Position numbers and translations under genes: made by a program. A stretch of 64,000 nucleotides of DNA. Origin: Lasiosphaeria ovina. Lineage: Eukaryota > Ascomycota > Sordariomycetes > Sordariales > Lasiosphaeriaceae. The number at the start of each line of letters is the position of its first letter. Position 1 is the first letter of the stretch. The stretch lies in contig JAULSN010000004.1 of NCBI GenBank assembly GCA_033439765.1, positions 3,916,001 through 3,980,000 of the forward strand. The letters run 5' to 3'. The notes beneath the pieces were generated by a model. The model made no database searches, was not told the origin of the DNA, and saw nothing but the letters and a program-made list of their open reading frames with translations. Positions 43,800-55,505 of the stretch are shown here, piece by piece.

Positions 43800-46700
43800 A
43801 TGAGCGGAGTCGGTCTCGAGGACTTGATCGAGGATCTCATTCCTGAAATCGCCTATTCGGGCGAAAATGGTGAGCCAAGCCGGGACCTCTTTTCGCGTGA
43901 CTCGTCGGCGTCTGAGAAATGAGAAATGAGAAAATGAGAATGACCTACATTGAAGATCGCGAAGCTAACTGAGCTTGATATAGGCATACCGGTTTCGTCG
44001 CTGCTGAAAATTGTTCGGCAGTATCACGCAAGCATCGGGGGAGGAGGAAATGGAAATGCACTCCCCAAAGGCGATGCCCCAAGAGGGCCGCAGGGAGCCG
44101 ATCAAAATGCGGCCAGCGTGGAGATTATCCTGTCCGACGCTGAGATGAGGTCTGCGCGCTGGGCCTGGGACTGGTTGCGATCCCGCCCGCAGATCCTGGT
44201 CAACGGCAACAAGAAATGGAATCGGCTCGACTTGGACGAGGTTCTGGCCCTCCCCGAAGCAGAGACGGCCGAAAAGCAAGCGCCAAACGCGCAAACTAAA
44301 GCTGAGATGGGCGACACTCCGCAGCCGTCGTCGGCCGTTGTTTCAGCTGGAGGTACACGGCAAAAAAGCAAAACCCCAAAACCCAAGAAGGCGACCCTCT
44401 CTGTGCGGCCACGGATCCATCCCGCGGAGGATCTTGTCTGGCAGACCTTGACGCGCCACGGCGTCGACTACAAGCGCGTGCCCGTCCTCGAATGGAAATG
44501 CCTGCTGGGCATCGCCTCGGTCAGGGCCGAGGGCATCCTCCAGAGCGACCTTCGGCGCCTGGTCGACCAAGACAAGCGCTCCCTCCCCAAGCGAACCGAC
44601 TCCCTGGCTAAAAAGGGCTACATCGTCAAGAGGACCATCGTCGTCCAGAAGATGAAGACAAGCAAGCTCTGGCTGATTGACTTTGCGCCCCCCATTCTGG
44701 AAAAGGACAGCGGCGGCCTCGACCTGTCGCCAGAGACGCTGACCAAGGACTTGGAACCTGTCGCCTGGCACGAGAAATGGACCGGCAACAACATTGACAT
44801 CGAGGCGCTGGGAAGGACCTTTGTGGCCATTGTCAAGGCCTGGGGCATAATCAAATACTGCGACCTGCGGGCCAAGATGGGAGTCCCGGGCAAAGTCTGG
44901 CAGATGAAGACCTTGGCGAAGAACGTGCAGCGCGTCGTCGACATGGGCGTGCTGAAGTACACGGCTGCCTCCTTCTCAGGCTCAGGCACGCGAAAAGTCT
45001 TCAAGGACTGTCTCAAATTCATGCGAGACTTCCGCGACGAGGAATGGGACAGGTTTCTGGCAACGGGCAAGAAGACGTCACAGTACTCTGACGCGACTCG
45101 CCACCGCGAACCGAAGCCCAACGCCCTGGTGCTGTATGGCAAGTCGGAGCAGGACAAAGAGAAGAAGGGCCAGCGCAAGCAAAGGCAGAGACGGATTTGC
45201 CCAGGCTGGACGCCCGAGCAACCACTTGCCCAAAATGTCTTCGAGGTCCTCCAAAGCTCTGGGCCCGAGGGAGCGTCCAACCCCCAAGTTAGCGTCGCCA
45301 CCATCGGATATGGCTTCCGTCGGTATATGGCGAGCCACCTCACAAAGGTTGCCGAAACCCAGCAGCCGCCGCATCTGAAGAAGTTCCAGGTTGTTAGTAA
45401 CCTGGTCCGCAAGGGGAAGACCTCTGCATACATGTTCTCGGTTCCCCAAGCCGAAACCGCGCCTGACCATGATGCCGCCTCCCAGGCTGAAGGGGCAGGG
45501 GATAAGGACAAGCTGGATGAGGCCCCTGTCTCAAATGAAGAACCGCCAAAGGCGACTGTTGCAGATGCATATGGATTTGGCAATATTCGGCCCAAGGTAT
45601 TCCCCAGCTCAAAAAACGCCTCTCTTTCAGACCTTTGCCGTTTGGCTAGGAAGCCTCACCGGTTCGGGAGACGGAAGAAGGCGTTCTCCAGCCAGATAGA
45701 AAAGGCCCCCGAAGTCGATGCTTCCGAGGCTCCAGCACAAGATACCATTCCCGAAGACCTTCCGGGCTCAAATACGGCAAAGACCACTGAAGAGGACATC
45801 GAGCTCCCAGACGCCGGCCCTGTTCGACCTCCAAAACGGTCTTTTGACGAGATGGACGAGGAAGATCAGGCTGCTGAAGAGGCTGGACCTGTTCACCTCC
45901 AGCAGCTTGATAGCATTGTCGTCGATGTCCCGTCTCATGAAAGCCCTACTGGAGGTCATGACCCCGCTAAGACTGCCCGTCTAGAGGTTGAACCTGTTGG
46001 CCTACAGCAGCCCGATACCATTGTTGTCGATGCTCCGCCTGATGGGAGCCAAGATACAGAAGATACAGAAGATGCCGAGCCTGGATTGATTCCCGGGGTC
46101 TACTTTGGCGTTCCTGGCTCGTTGAACCCCTTGCCCAGAAAGCGTGGCAAGCCGAGACGGTCACTAGTCGTGCTAATTAGATTGGAGGCGCTGAAAAAAC
46201 GAAACCGGGGGAAATTGCCTGACGAGCCAACATCAAGCCAAGACCAGACACCTACAGCGCCCAACACAGTAGCTGATAGCATGGACATTGAAGAAGATCC
46301 TCCTGCAGAGACCATCTTGCCGGCCAGCTACAATGGACTCGTCGGGAGGCTGGAGCTCAGTCATACAGACCGCGTTGTCAACTTCTTTCGGCGCCGTGGG
46401 AGGGCGGCCAAGCAGCCTATTCCCATTCACATCGATAAGATATCCGGGAGTCCCTCCATACAAGATGCTACAGAAAGCAATGGCAAGACCTTGACTTTTG
46501 TCATGAAAGAATCTGAGGATGCAAACTCACCCAAGAACTACGTTTTCGTCTTTGCCGACGGCGAAGAGATCCAGAGAACGGCGGCTTGGATTCGAAGGGA
46601 GGTCATCAAGCTGAGACCTCATGCGGCAACAAGCCAGGCGGCGTCTGCTGAGCCTGCTGTTGTACACTCTATTAAGCCCCACGTTGAACAATTACCATCG

Positions 46701-49700
46701 AGTCCTCAAGGCCAAGAAAATCCACGAGAGGCGACCCCGCTAGAGTCGCCATCTCGTGGTCGGGGTCGTGGCCGTGGAGGCCGGGGTCGTGGTGGACGCC
46801 GTGGCGGTCGGTTATCTTCAGTCACAGTCAGGGCTTTAAAGTCTTTTAAGTGCGACACCTGCGGCGGCACCTGGAAGAATGATATCGGGCTCAAGTATCA
46901 TCAGACCAAGGCTCAGACTCCGTGCAACCCGGACTTCACCCCCGAATCTGTAGCCGAGCGAGCTTTGAAACGCCGAAGACTGTCGCCTTTTCCGCCTGCT
47001 TCCACTGCGGGCTCGGGCGATGAAGATGGGATGCCATTGAGCCGCCTGCGGCGCTCGAGGATGACGAAACGGGGAGAGCGGCCGCGCCGCTCGCACCTCC
47101 AAGTCCGACAAGCAATGCGACCAAAACCAGATGTAGACTCCGGCGCATTTCGAGGTGTTGGCGGCGACAAGCTTTGGGAGAGTCTTGGTGTTGGGTCTTA
47201 CAGCCTAAGCCTTCGAAAGCCAGATATCGCGAGACTATCCTTAGATAGCCTCGTCTCACAGCCAGCATCTAGCGCCAACAAAGACCCCCCAGCTTCGCTC
47301 GGCGGTGGTGAGGCCAGATCTTCCGGCCTCAGCCTTGTGCCAGGATCTTCCAAGCCCATGGAAGTTGACACGCCCCACTCGCCCTACAGTGAGCCTTTGG
47401 CAACACATGCTCAACACTCGCTAGAGACAGGCAGCCCTGTCGCGCAGTCTACATTTGCCAACGGACGGCCTGCTGTGCAATTATCATCGTCAAGACCCGA
47501 CAAGACGGCACCTCCACATGCCAATGACACTTTTTCGGAACGCCCTAATAACAATGCTCCTGAAGCTCAGAGGACGCCTCTCCCACCTGTCGTTGATGAT
47601 ATTCAGCCGCCACTAGGAGTTGAAGCATCGCCATACGCAGAGAGCGTCCTCCAAACGGGCCAACCCGAAACTGGCAAGCGAGGCAACGCTAAATCCTCGA
47701 AACTGTCCAAAAAGAAGGACAAGCGGCATGAAAAGGACGAGAATCCCGCAGCAGTACTACCTGTGGCAGAGGAGCAAGCGGCCATCAAGCCATTCGAGCC
47801 CACGACAGATTACGAGCGCATGTCAACCGAAAGCAAGCGCCGCATTGCCCAGGCCTACGACATCATCAATTACCTGCTGGACAACAGCTCTGGCGTGTTT
47901 CCTGGGGACAAGGCCCTTTTCTACGCCGTGACAAAGGTGTTCCTGAAGGAGTTTAGAAACCAGGTTCCCCCAACCTGGAAGAGCTACTTCAGCGCGGTTA
48001 AAGCCTTAGAGGCCCGGAAAGTGGCTACGGTGCACACCCACATGCTGAGGACGGAAAGGGGCAAGCTTCTTACTTGCTCCTTGCTCATGAGAACAGGAGT
48101 TGACCCAACTGGCTCGATCCCGACCATGATGAAGAGGAAAATGCGGGACATGTGGCCGAACGTCTATATCCCGGCCGCCTTCTCCCCAACCCAGGAAGAG
48201 CTCGCGCTATTGCAGGACCTGGACAAGAAGCCGGCAAGCTTGCAAAAAGAAGAAAAGGAAGACAAGCCGAACGCCAACGGCCAGAAGTTCCGCAGCAGGC
48301 GCAAAATCGACGAGATCGAGGTTTTCAATGCCCCTTATTACACTCAGAACGCGTCCAACAATAACAATACCAATAATGCGATTCAACCCATGGATCCCCT
48401 ATGGATTCGAGAGTCGGAGCAGCTGCAAAAAGAGGGGCCGGACAACCGAAAGCGGTCGATCCTGGATGAACTTGAAGGGAGCCCTGTGTCAAAGAGGCAG
48501 AAGACGGATGGACTTGATGCCTTGCCTATTGATCCCGAGTTGGAAACGCAGGCATATAACCAATTTTCCGAGGAAGTGCAGAGAGAGAGATCAATCCTTT
48601 CACCTAGATCCCGGAAGCATACATCTCCTGATGCACGTCGCAAACTGGAATATGCCAGGCAAACATATGGCAGGGACGACATTTTCAGTGGCAAAGAGCC
48701 GCCATCGGTGATCGACGCCATCAAGACTTACGGTCTTTTACCGTCAAGGCCAGGCAAGCGTGGAGGTCCAAAGCCGACAACAGGAAGGTTTGGCAAATTG
48801 CCTGCTCGGTTGGGCAGGCTCAGGAACCCCGGGCTGGACAGCTTGCCGTCCTTTTTTGGCCGCTTTTCTATTAGCAAAGAACCCGTGTCGGCAGCTCAGC
48901 CGCAAATCCAGTTTCTGGAACCCAACACGCAGCTCGAGGATGCCGAGATGTCTGTAGAAGACGAACGATTCTTTAGCGGGGACGGTGGGTACGGCAGCCG
49001 GCCGGGCTCCAGTTCATCGAGTGTGGACTCTACCGAATTCGCTACAACCCGAGAGCCTGATGTCGACTCAAATGTACCAGCGTTTGATACGAGCCAAATT
49101 TCCAGGCTGCACAGCGACGAGCCTGCAATAAAGACACCTATCACTTTGCCCCATTCTGAAGTGGCACCTCTGCCTGCCTCTACGCCTGTCTCCGAGCAAG
49201 AGCCTCAGCGCGAACCCGAGAACGGAGATGAACAAACCCCAAAGTTTGTATTTGTCCCGCCTATTGTTATAAAATCCTCTCAGGACGGGTCCTGGTCGAA
49301 GCTCGGAACCGGCTACTTTCGTGGTGGTGAAGAAGCAAGCTTCACCATGGAGGGTTGGATGCCTGACCGCCACCTTCAGCTTCTCCAGAACCTGCCTACC
49401 AGCGCGGAAGATATGGCCTCGAGAAGCAAGCAAAGCCACTTCAACCCGAGTTCCTGGGTTGACCATGAATGGGGCTCCTATTATGCTCTTGTTCACCGCT
49501 GTGCAACATGGGAGCAATCAGAAACCGGCGCCGCAATACTTTCTGGGGGCTCTGTTGCTCCGGATTACACGTTCATCAACTTTTCTTCATCTGAGTCAAA
49601 GGCAAGTATGAAGCCTATCGTAGGCAAATGGTCTGACGAGAGGGAGTTTGGCCTGGACACGCTTCCGTACGATGACCTCGATGAAGATGACGACCTTTGT

Positions 49701-51356
49701 GGCATCGGATATTGCGCTGAGGTGATTGGCGACGCCAACCCGCGTCCGGCAAAGAAACCCCGTATTCCCGGGCAACGGAAGATGGGCAGGCCGCAAAAGT
49801 TCAAGCTCCAGGCTATCAAAACGGGTCGCGAGCTCTCGGCTTACCCGAAATCGGCCGACGATTTCCTACGCGACCCAGAAAAGGAGAAGGACGATATCGA
49901 CTGGACGAGCGAGAACACGCGACTTGCCGCATTTGTTGTCGTCACTACGTTGCTTGGTGGTGTAGACCGAGTCGTTGACTGGGGCTTGATGATGAGGTTG
50001 TTCCCCGACTTGACGCTCAGCCAGCTTCGTCATCTTTGGGGTCTTTTGCGGAAGGATCGCCAGTCGACAATTGTGAACCTGACAGACAAGTTCCGCAAGG
50101 CGTTTCTCAAGGCATACTCAGACAATGAGATTCCGCCGCTCGATTTCGACAATCCTCTGGCATACGACTGGAAGCGGCTGATAAGGTGGACAATCAACCT
50201 TCACGAGGTGGAGCGCACAAGTCTACCAGCATCGAGAAAAGCGCTCGTGAGGCAGTTTGACGTTTCCAGCTGCAAGTACACAAACCGCGAGTGGCGTGAA
50301 GCCTACTACCACATGCAGCGTTCCGTCTTCAACAAGTTCCAGGATGCGACTTCGGAAGCGCTCGCATACCCGGTAGATGGCAATACCAAGCCGGCGCTGG
50401 ATACCAACTTGACTGTCGCCATGTCCTGGACACGCGCCCTGTGCGTGACGCCCGTGGACACATATACTACCGAAGGCATCATCCACAAGCGCAACACGCT
50501 GTACCCTGGGCTGAGCAAGACGGAGATTACCGATCTGATTCTCAAGGGGGTCGACCAGCTTCAGCATGACGGCGTCATTTCCAAGTCGACGTCAAAGTGG
50601 TCCAACGGACGTCGGTGGCGCTTCAACCACCGCGTGTTGGAGACGCTCGAGAAGATCTCGCATGTGGACAAGGTGGGCAAAGCGGTCGCCTTCAAGAACG
50701 AGCTGGACAAGGCCTTCCGGGCGGGCGAGACGAAGCGCGTCACGTACGTCACCAACGACGGCATGATCATGGCGCTGCTAAACATGCAGGCGTGCGGGCG
50801 CATCCGCGTCGAGACGACAGGCCAGCCCAACGTGCCGCTGGGCCACGAACCGCTGAACTACGAAACACGCAAGTACACCAAGAAGTACATGCACTTCCGC
50901 ATCGACATTGTGCCGACGGACACGTACCTCTACAACAATGACCCCGAGTTTGTCCAGATGCGCGACCGCATTAGGAACACGGCACCGCCGACGGCTGGGC
51001 CCGGGGGCGCGATCCCGGCGTGGTGCGACGTTTTCGGCAAGGTTGACACCAGCCGGTGGCTCAAGTACCTGAGCGCAGCGCTCGTGACGCTGGCGGCGCG
51101 CGGCTCTATGCGGGCCGAAGAGCTGGTCAAGACACTCAAACCCACCACGATGCTCTTCGAGGCGGAGCTGATCCTTGGCTGGGGCGAGAAGCTCGGACTG
51201 CTCCAGTCGCAGCTGCACGGCAGCACAGCCCTGGCCTGCATGGAGTGGTGGTGGATCGCGCTCGAGGCGCAGAAGGAAGGTCTCGAGCGCCCCAAGCCCA
51301 GAAAGGCGCTGCCAACGGGCAGGAGAAAGGCTCTGGAGGACGAGGCAGAGCAATGA
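43800..51356 (+). CDS. TFC3: TFIIIC B-block-binding subunit (Tfc3/Sfc3-like)
   Basis: Largest subunit of RNA polymerase III factor TFIIIC, which binds the B-block of tRNA-type internal promoters. Exon 1 (43800-43869: MSGVGLEDLIEDLIPEIAYSG) joins exon 2 (43984-51356) across a 114-bp intron with branch GCTAACTGA and acceptor ATATAG, giving GENGIPVSSLLKIV in frame. The product is about 2480 aa, far larger than yeast Tfc3 (about 1160 aa). The B-block domain is near the N-terminus (about 170-250: LVWQTLTRHGVDYKRVPVLE, KKGYIVKRTIVVQ), followed by further winged-helix-like segments. An Arg/Gly-rich tract (about 946-966) and a C2H2-like finger (FKCDTCGGTWKNDIGLKYH) sit in the middle. Long disordered parts alternate with conserved blocks to a helical C-terminus. 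The 7.4 kb exon has no stop. Confidence 0.9.
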
Positions 51357-52744
51357 GGGTGTGTAAAAAATAATGGGGACGACGAGGCAAGATATGAGGA
51401 CAAACTAGACTTGGGGTGGAGGATTTGTCGAGGGGAGGAGGCGCGCCGGTGCAGCCTTGTAATTTTGCGGAGGCTATCTTGACTGCCGCTTGTTCGTTGA
51501 CATCTTTGCGGGTTTACCATTCTATCTTTCTTCATTTCACGGCGCAAGGGTATAAAGGAGGGGTGGAGGGGAAAAGCGATAGAGAGTTAGACCCACAGTC
51601 AACAGCCTATGATACCCCTTACGCTTGCGTAGTCAGAGAATAAACGAATGCAAAATAAACACAGAATAAAGCACTACAGTATACTTTATGCCGTTTGTAG
51701 ATGGAAAGTTCTCCAAAACAACACGCTTTAGACGGACTGGTTGAGGTCTGGTAATCGGTATCTTCAGTTGTTACAAGGTATTTCGTGCATGTATGTACAC
51801 ACAGGGGCTCGGGACTCACAGTACCTTACCTAGGACTTGAACTCTTACGGTGCTTGTTCGATTACTAGGTGTTGTCTTACCCCCCCCCCCCCCCCCCCCC
51901 CCCATAATAGTCATAAAGATACGAAGGCTGGGGAAAAAAGAAAAGATTCACCCTTCATAGTAGCCAAGTTTTGAACTCCTACGGTTTAGACGGCTTGCCA
52001 GGTATCGGACAAGACCTTTATATCCTTATACTGTGAAAGATTGGCTTGTTGGCCAGGCAGCTGGCGTGTGAGGTTTAACCAATTCTGGAACGTGACGTCC
52101 TGGACCTGGCACTGGGGAAGGTAACCCTTTCTCTTCTTCTTTTTGCCCCAGCCTTCGTAATTGTCTTCTTGGCCTCTATATGTAGAAGATTGGATCATTA
52201 ACAAATGTAAGCAGCTAGCGACTTTGATCTAATTAGCTCTACCTTACTTCTGGGACGTCCCTCGATGCTAGCAATGGATACCTAGGCATATATGTACTGT
52301 ACATAGGGAAATTCATCGGGGCACCCACCCTGTCGACTTGTTATCTTGCGCGTACTGTTCCCGCCTAGGAGGAAAAGTGGCCGAATCTAGTGTAAATTTA
52401 CGTGTTGAGATGGCTCTTGGACAGTGAGGTGCATGCATGCAGGTGAAGCTAATTGAACAGAGTGGTGATGTTAGGTATTTGTGGTGTCGAGTCTATCAAC
52501 CGGCACAGTTACCTAGCTCTGTTGACAGACAGGCCTGGAGATGCCCTTAGTCTCCTATTGTGTGTATAAGTAGACTTGGGCCGGGGTTGAAGGGTGGCAC
52601 TAGTGATAGGGTGGGTGCTCCGAGCTCGTCGAGTCCCGCATGCCGCCGACATTCCATGATATCAAGGCAGATACCGTCACCCGGGCACCATGATAACAAA
52701 ACGGCTCTGGCTCGATTCCCTAGGTACCAATACCACCCACTACG
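51357..52744. other. convergent spacer TFC3/kinase
   Basis: 3' flanks of two convergent genes. It holds a run of 24 consecutive C (51880-51903) flanked by two related sequences TTGAACTCYTACGGT (about 51837 and 51969). A 72-codon minus-strand frame (51986-52204) is not recognised and not called. Confidence 0.45.
51880..51903. repeat. homopolymer run of 24 C
   Basis: An uninterrupted C-run directly after TTA and before ATAATAG. Its exact length may be an assembly estimate. Confidence 0.8.
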
Positions 52745-53699
52745 TTAGGTTGCCATTGATTCATCTCGTCCACCTTCTTCCTCCGTGACGGCTCTTGGCT
52801 CGGCACACTTGTCGCCCCGGACCTCGACACCGTCGAGATATCTGTCCAGAGCCGCCAATGCGTCTTTGTCCGTCGCAAACTCCCTCTTCCAGCATGCCAG
52901 AATCACGTCTCCGGCCGGCAAATCCGTGACATCGTCGGGGAACTTTTCCAGTTTGAAGTTGGGATAGACGACCTTGTCCTCCCACTCCAGGCGGTCGTCG
53001 ACTTTCTGGAAGCGGCCCGGCGTCGGCTTGTACGGCCACCGGCCCGTGAGGATGGTGTAGAATATCGACGCCATGCCGAATACGTCCAGCAGGACGCTCG
53101 ACTGCCACTCGAAGACGGGGCTGTAGAAGGGCCCGTCGGGCAGCGACAGCCCGTCCAGCCCGAGCTCCTCGCACACGGAGCCGCCAAAGTCGGCAAGCAG
53201 CAGGCCGCGCACCCCCGGCGCCGTCTCGTGCACCAGCACGTTGCCCGGGCGGAGGTCCGAGTGCAGCACGCCGCGGCTGTGTATAAAAACGACGGCCTCG
53301 GCCACCTGGCGGCACCAGAGCAGGCGCTGGCCAGCCGGGATGGATGCGTGGCGCTCGTCGAGGTAGGCCTGGAGGTTGCCGTGGCTGGCTTCGCCGAGAA
53401 GAATGCCGCCGTCCTCTTGCAGCCCGACGTATCTGAGCGAGCGAGAAGCTGTAAGACGACGGCCGGAAGAAAAGAAAAAAAAAGAAAAAGAAAAAAAAGG
53501 CATAAATTCGGGGAATTGATAAGTATCACCTAACAATCCTGGGGTGCTTGCCCAGTCTCTCAAGGATCTGCCGCTCCACGGAGAAGTTGTTTGCGAACCG
53601 CTTGTCATAGGATTCGTCTCCAAGCTGGTGGGCTTTCTTCACTACAACACCCGGAGACACGGGTTCGATGCTGCTTGTTGAGTAGTAGCAGACAGGCAT
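52745..53699 (-). CDS. small protein-kinase-like protein
   Basis: Kinase-fold protein of 285 aa in two exons (53699-53530 and 53432-52745; 97-bp intron, donor GTGATA, acceptor CTCAG) reading KHPRIVR-YVGLQEDGG in frame. Visible motifs are the beta3 lysine in VVVKKAHQ, an alphaC-like FSVERQILERLG, the catalytic loop HSDLRPGNVLV and metal-binding DFGGS, then WQSSVLLDVFGMASIFYTIL and GRWPY. The N-terminal lobe is short and lacks a Gly-rich P-loop. The HRD arginine is Ser, as in a fungal group with HSDLRPEN motifs. The catalytic Asp and DFG Asp are present, so activity is possible. This looks like the lineage-expanded small-kinase class of filamentous ascomycetes; substrate and pathway cannot be inferred. 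No neighbour suggests a role. Confidence 0.82.
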
Positions 53700-54282
53700 T
53701 GCTGCATCTTCCCACTTGCGGATGGATACCGTCGGGCCAGGTGTTTGTGCTTACTCAAGCGCGTGTCGGGTCAAATTGTTTTGAGATTGGCGCATATTCA
53801 AGTAGGAAACTTGTTGCCTACATGTAGTACAGTACAGCAGTGTAGAGCACACACCAAGCGGTGTGGGTGAGATCCCGGCTCCAAACTGCCCCAGCCAATA
53901 CAGTAGAGAATCTCACCCCGTCCAAGAAAGAGGATCACGTGTGTCCAACCACCAGTCGCAAGCCAAAGAGCCCTCTGGTTCGAAAGCCTGCCAAAGAAGG
54001 CTACGTAAGTTATCCGTAGGTGCCTAGTGAATAGATGCAAATCCCTACCACAAGTTCCCCCGCATGTAGAATCGGCACTATTCGGGGCAAACCCTATCAC
54101 CAAGAACCAAGAATTAACTGGAACGGACGCTGATCAAGTGCGGTCGGGCAGGCAGGCGGGCTGTTAACAACCTAAGATGGCTTCGGCGAATGAAGCAAGT
54201 AGGTATCCTCACCATCAGAGCGTGGTAGTCGAGGCCCCGCTGGGGCTGCAAGCCAGGCAGTCATAGCGGCCACAGGCGCCCT
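53700..54282. other. kinase upstream region
   Basis: Promoter side of the kinase gene. The part adjoining 54282 includes the possible second reading of the small Cys-rich ORF (see next entry). No other gene is supported. Confidence 0.35.
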
Positions 54283-54417
54283 TCACCTCGGTCGAAGCTC
54301 ATTCTCCGTCACCGTATGGCCCGGCGCCGCCATGTCTCCGCAAGCATCAAATTTGTAGTCTTTCTTTACACGTTTGCCGCAGCCGTGGATGGTGACGGAG
54401 ACATGTTTCGTGCACAT
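54283..54417 (-). CDS. possible small Cys-containing protein
   Basis: A 44-codon ATG-started frame: MCTKHVSVTIHGCGKRV, then KKDYKFDACGDM, ending ENELRPR. The layout resembles tiny fungal proteins that start with MC and have a C-G-C/CG motif about ten residues later. Just past the stop, a second frame on the same strand reads VKGACGRYDCLACSP, which looks like a natural continuation. A frameshift, or a tiny intron of about 41 bp (GTGAAG...GCAG) that would replace it, are both possible. I do not recognise a function, and it may not be a real gene. Confidence 0.3.
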   Translation of the reverse strand: MCTKHVSVTIHGCGKRVKKDYKFDACGDMAAPGHTVTENELRPR

Positions 54418-55505
54418 GGCGGCGGTGGTGTGAAGCAGGCGGATGAAGTGAGATGAGCGGACAGGCGGTGCTGGTTTGGGAATCGGGGATGGAAAGGATT
54501 GACCTGACAGCATAAGGCTCTTTCTTATATGTATGTACACACTCTGGACCACCACACTATCGTGACGTCGTCTGCGCCCGGCCAGGTCAAGTAGCCATCC
54601 CTCGAGGCTAGGGAGCCTCAGTCGAAGAAGCTCTTTCTCGCAGCTCCGGCGGGGTTCGAGTCGTACAGGATGCTGCACGAGAGCCTTGATAGGCCCATGG
54701 ACCAGACAGATGCAAGAATTTTAATATTGGCGCTGGCGAGGAACTTGAAGCCCAACTGGATGCGTGCCCGGCTACCTACGGTAGTTGGCAGCCGAGCTGG
54801 GGAAGGGGCCTGGCGTCTTTGCCATTGGCTTGACCTAACTGACGGCAGAGGAGTCAAGTACGTACAAGTATCAAAAGTCATAGATGGGCACCAGCGAACC
54901 TGACGCAATCCGCCCAGTCTGTGGCTAAGGTAGCGCTACAGCCTCAACGGACAAGCCACAGCAGGGATGGCAGCGATCGCCGCGATCAATCGAACCACGA
55001 CGAGCAGGGGCGCCCCTGCCTTGTTCTTGCCGTGCCGGGGGGCGGGCCATCCATCTCAGCTGAGTAAGCCGAGGGGCAGGCAGGAACAATGCGGCACAAC
55101 TGCAACAACTCTGGCAAGTGCAACCTCAGCTCGAACCATGCATCGTCCGTCGTGTTATGGCCATAGACTAACGTTGCAAGTTGTATTTGCCTGGCCTTTA
55201 ACAATACCACAACGAGCGGGACTTTTGACAGCTCCCCCTCCCCTCCCCCCGCCTAATAGCTGCCCGACACCTGGTGATGGTGTCACGGCCCTCGGGACAA
55301 AAGATAGCCAGCAAAAGAAAGAGAAAGACTCTAAACACCAGTTTCGAAACCCATTTTTGAAAGTCGTCTAGACCATATTGGTCGAGTGGCTCAATTGATT
55401 TTTTGCCCCTTTGTCTTCTTTTGCCGCTCCCGCACGTCTTGTCTGCGTCCTGTCCGTGTCTCTCCAGTGCAAGAGAAGGAAGGGAAAAGAGAGAATCGAC
55501 GAATC
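54418..55505. other. spacer upstream of the PRPP synthetase gene
   Basis: About 1.1 kb with no recognisable gene. The final 100 bp are C/T-rich and probably the leader of the PRPP synthetase gene. Confidence 0.4.

Noticed and set aside
51986..52204. Minus-strand ORF of 72 codons in the TFC3/kinase spacer
   Set aside because: Not recognised, no splice context, lies in repeat-like intergenic DNA.
55386..55505. 40-codon N-terminal extension of the PRPP synthetase
   Set aside because: It starts on GTG and encodes non-family sequence. The family N-terminus begins at ATG 55506.
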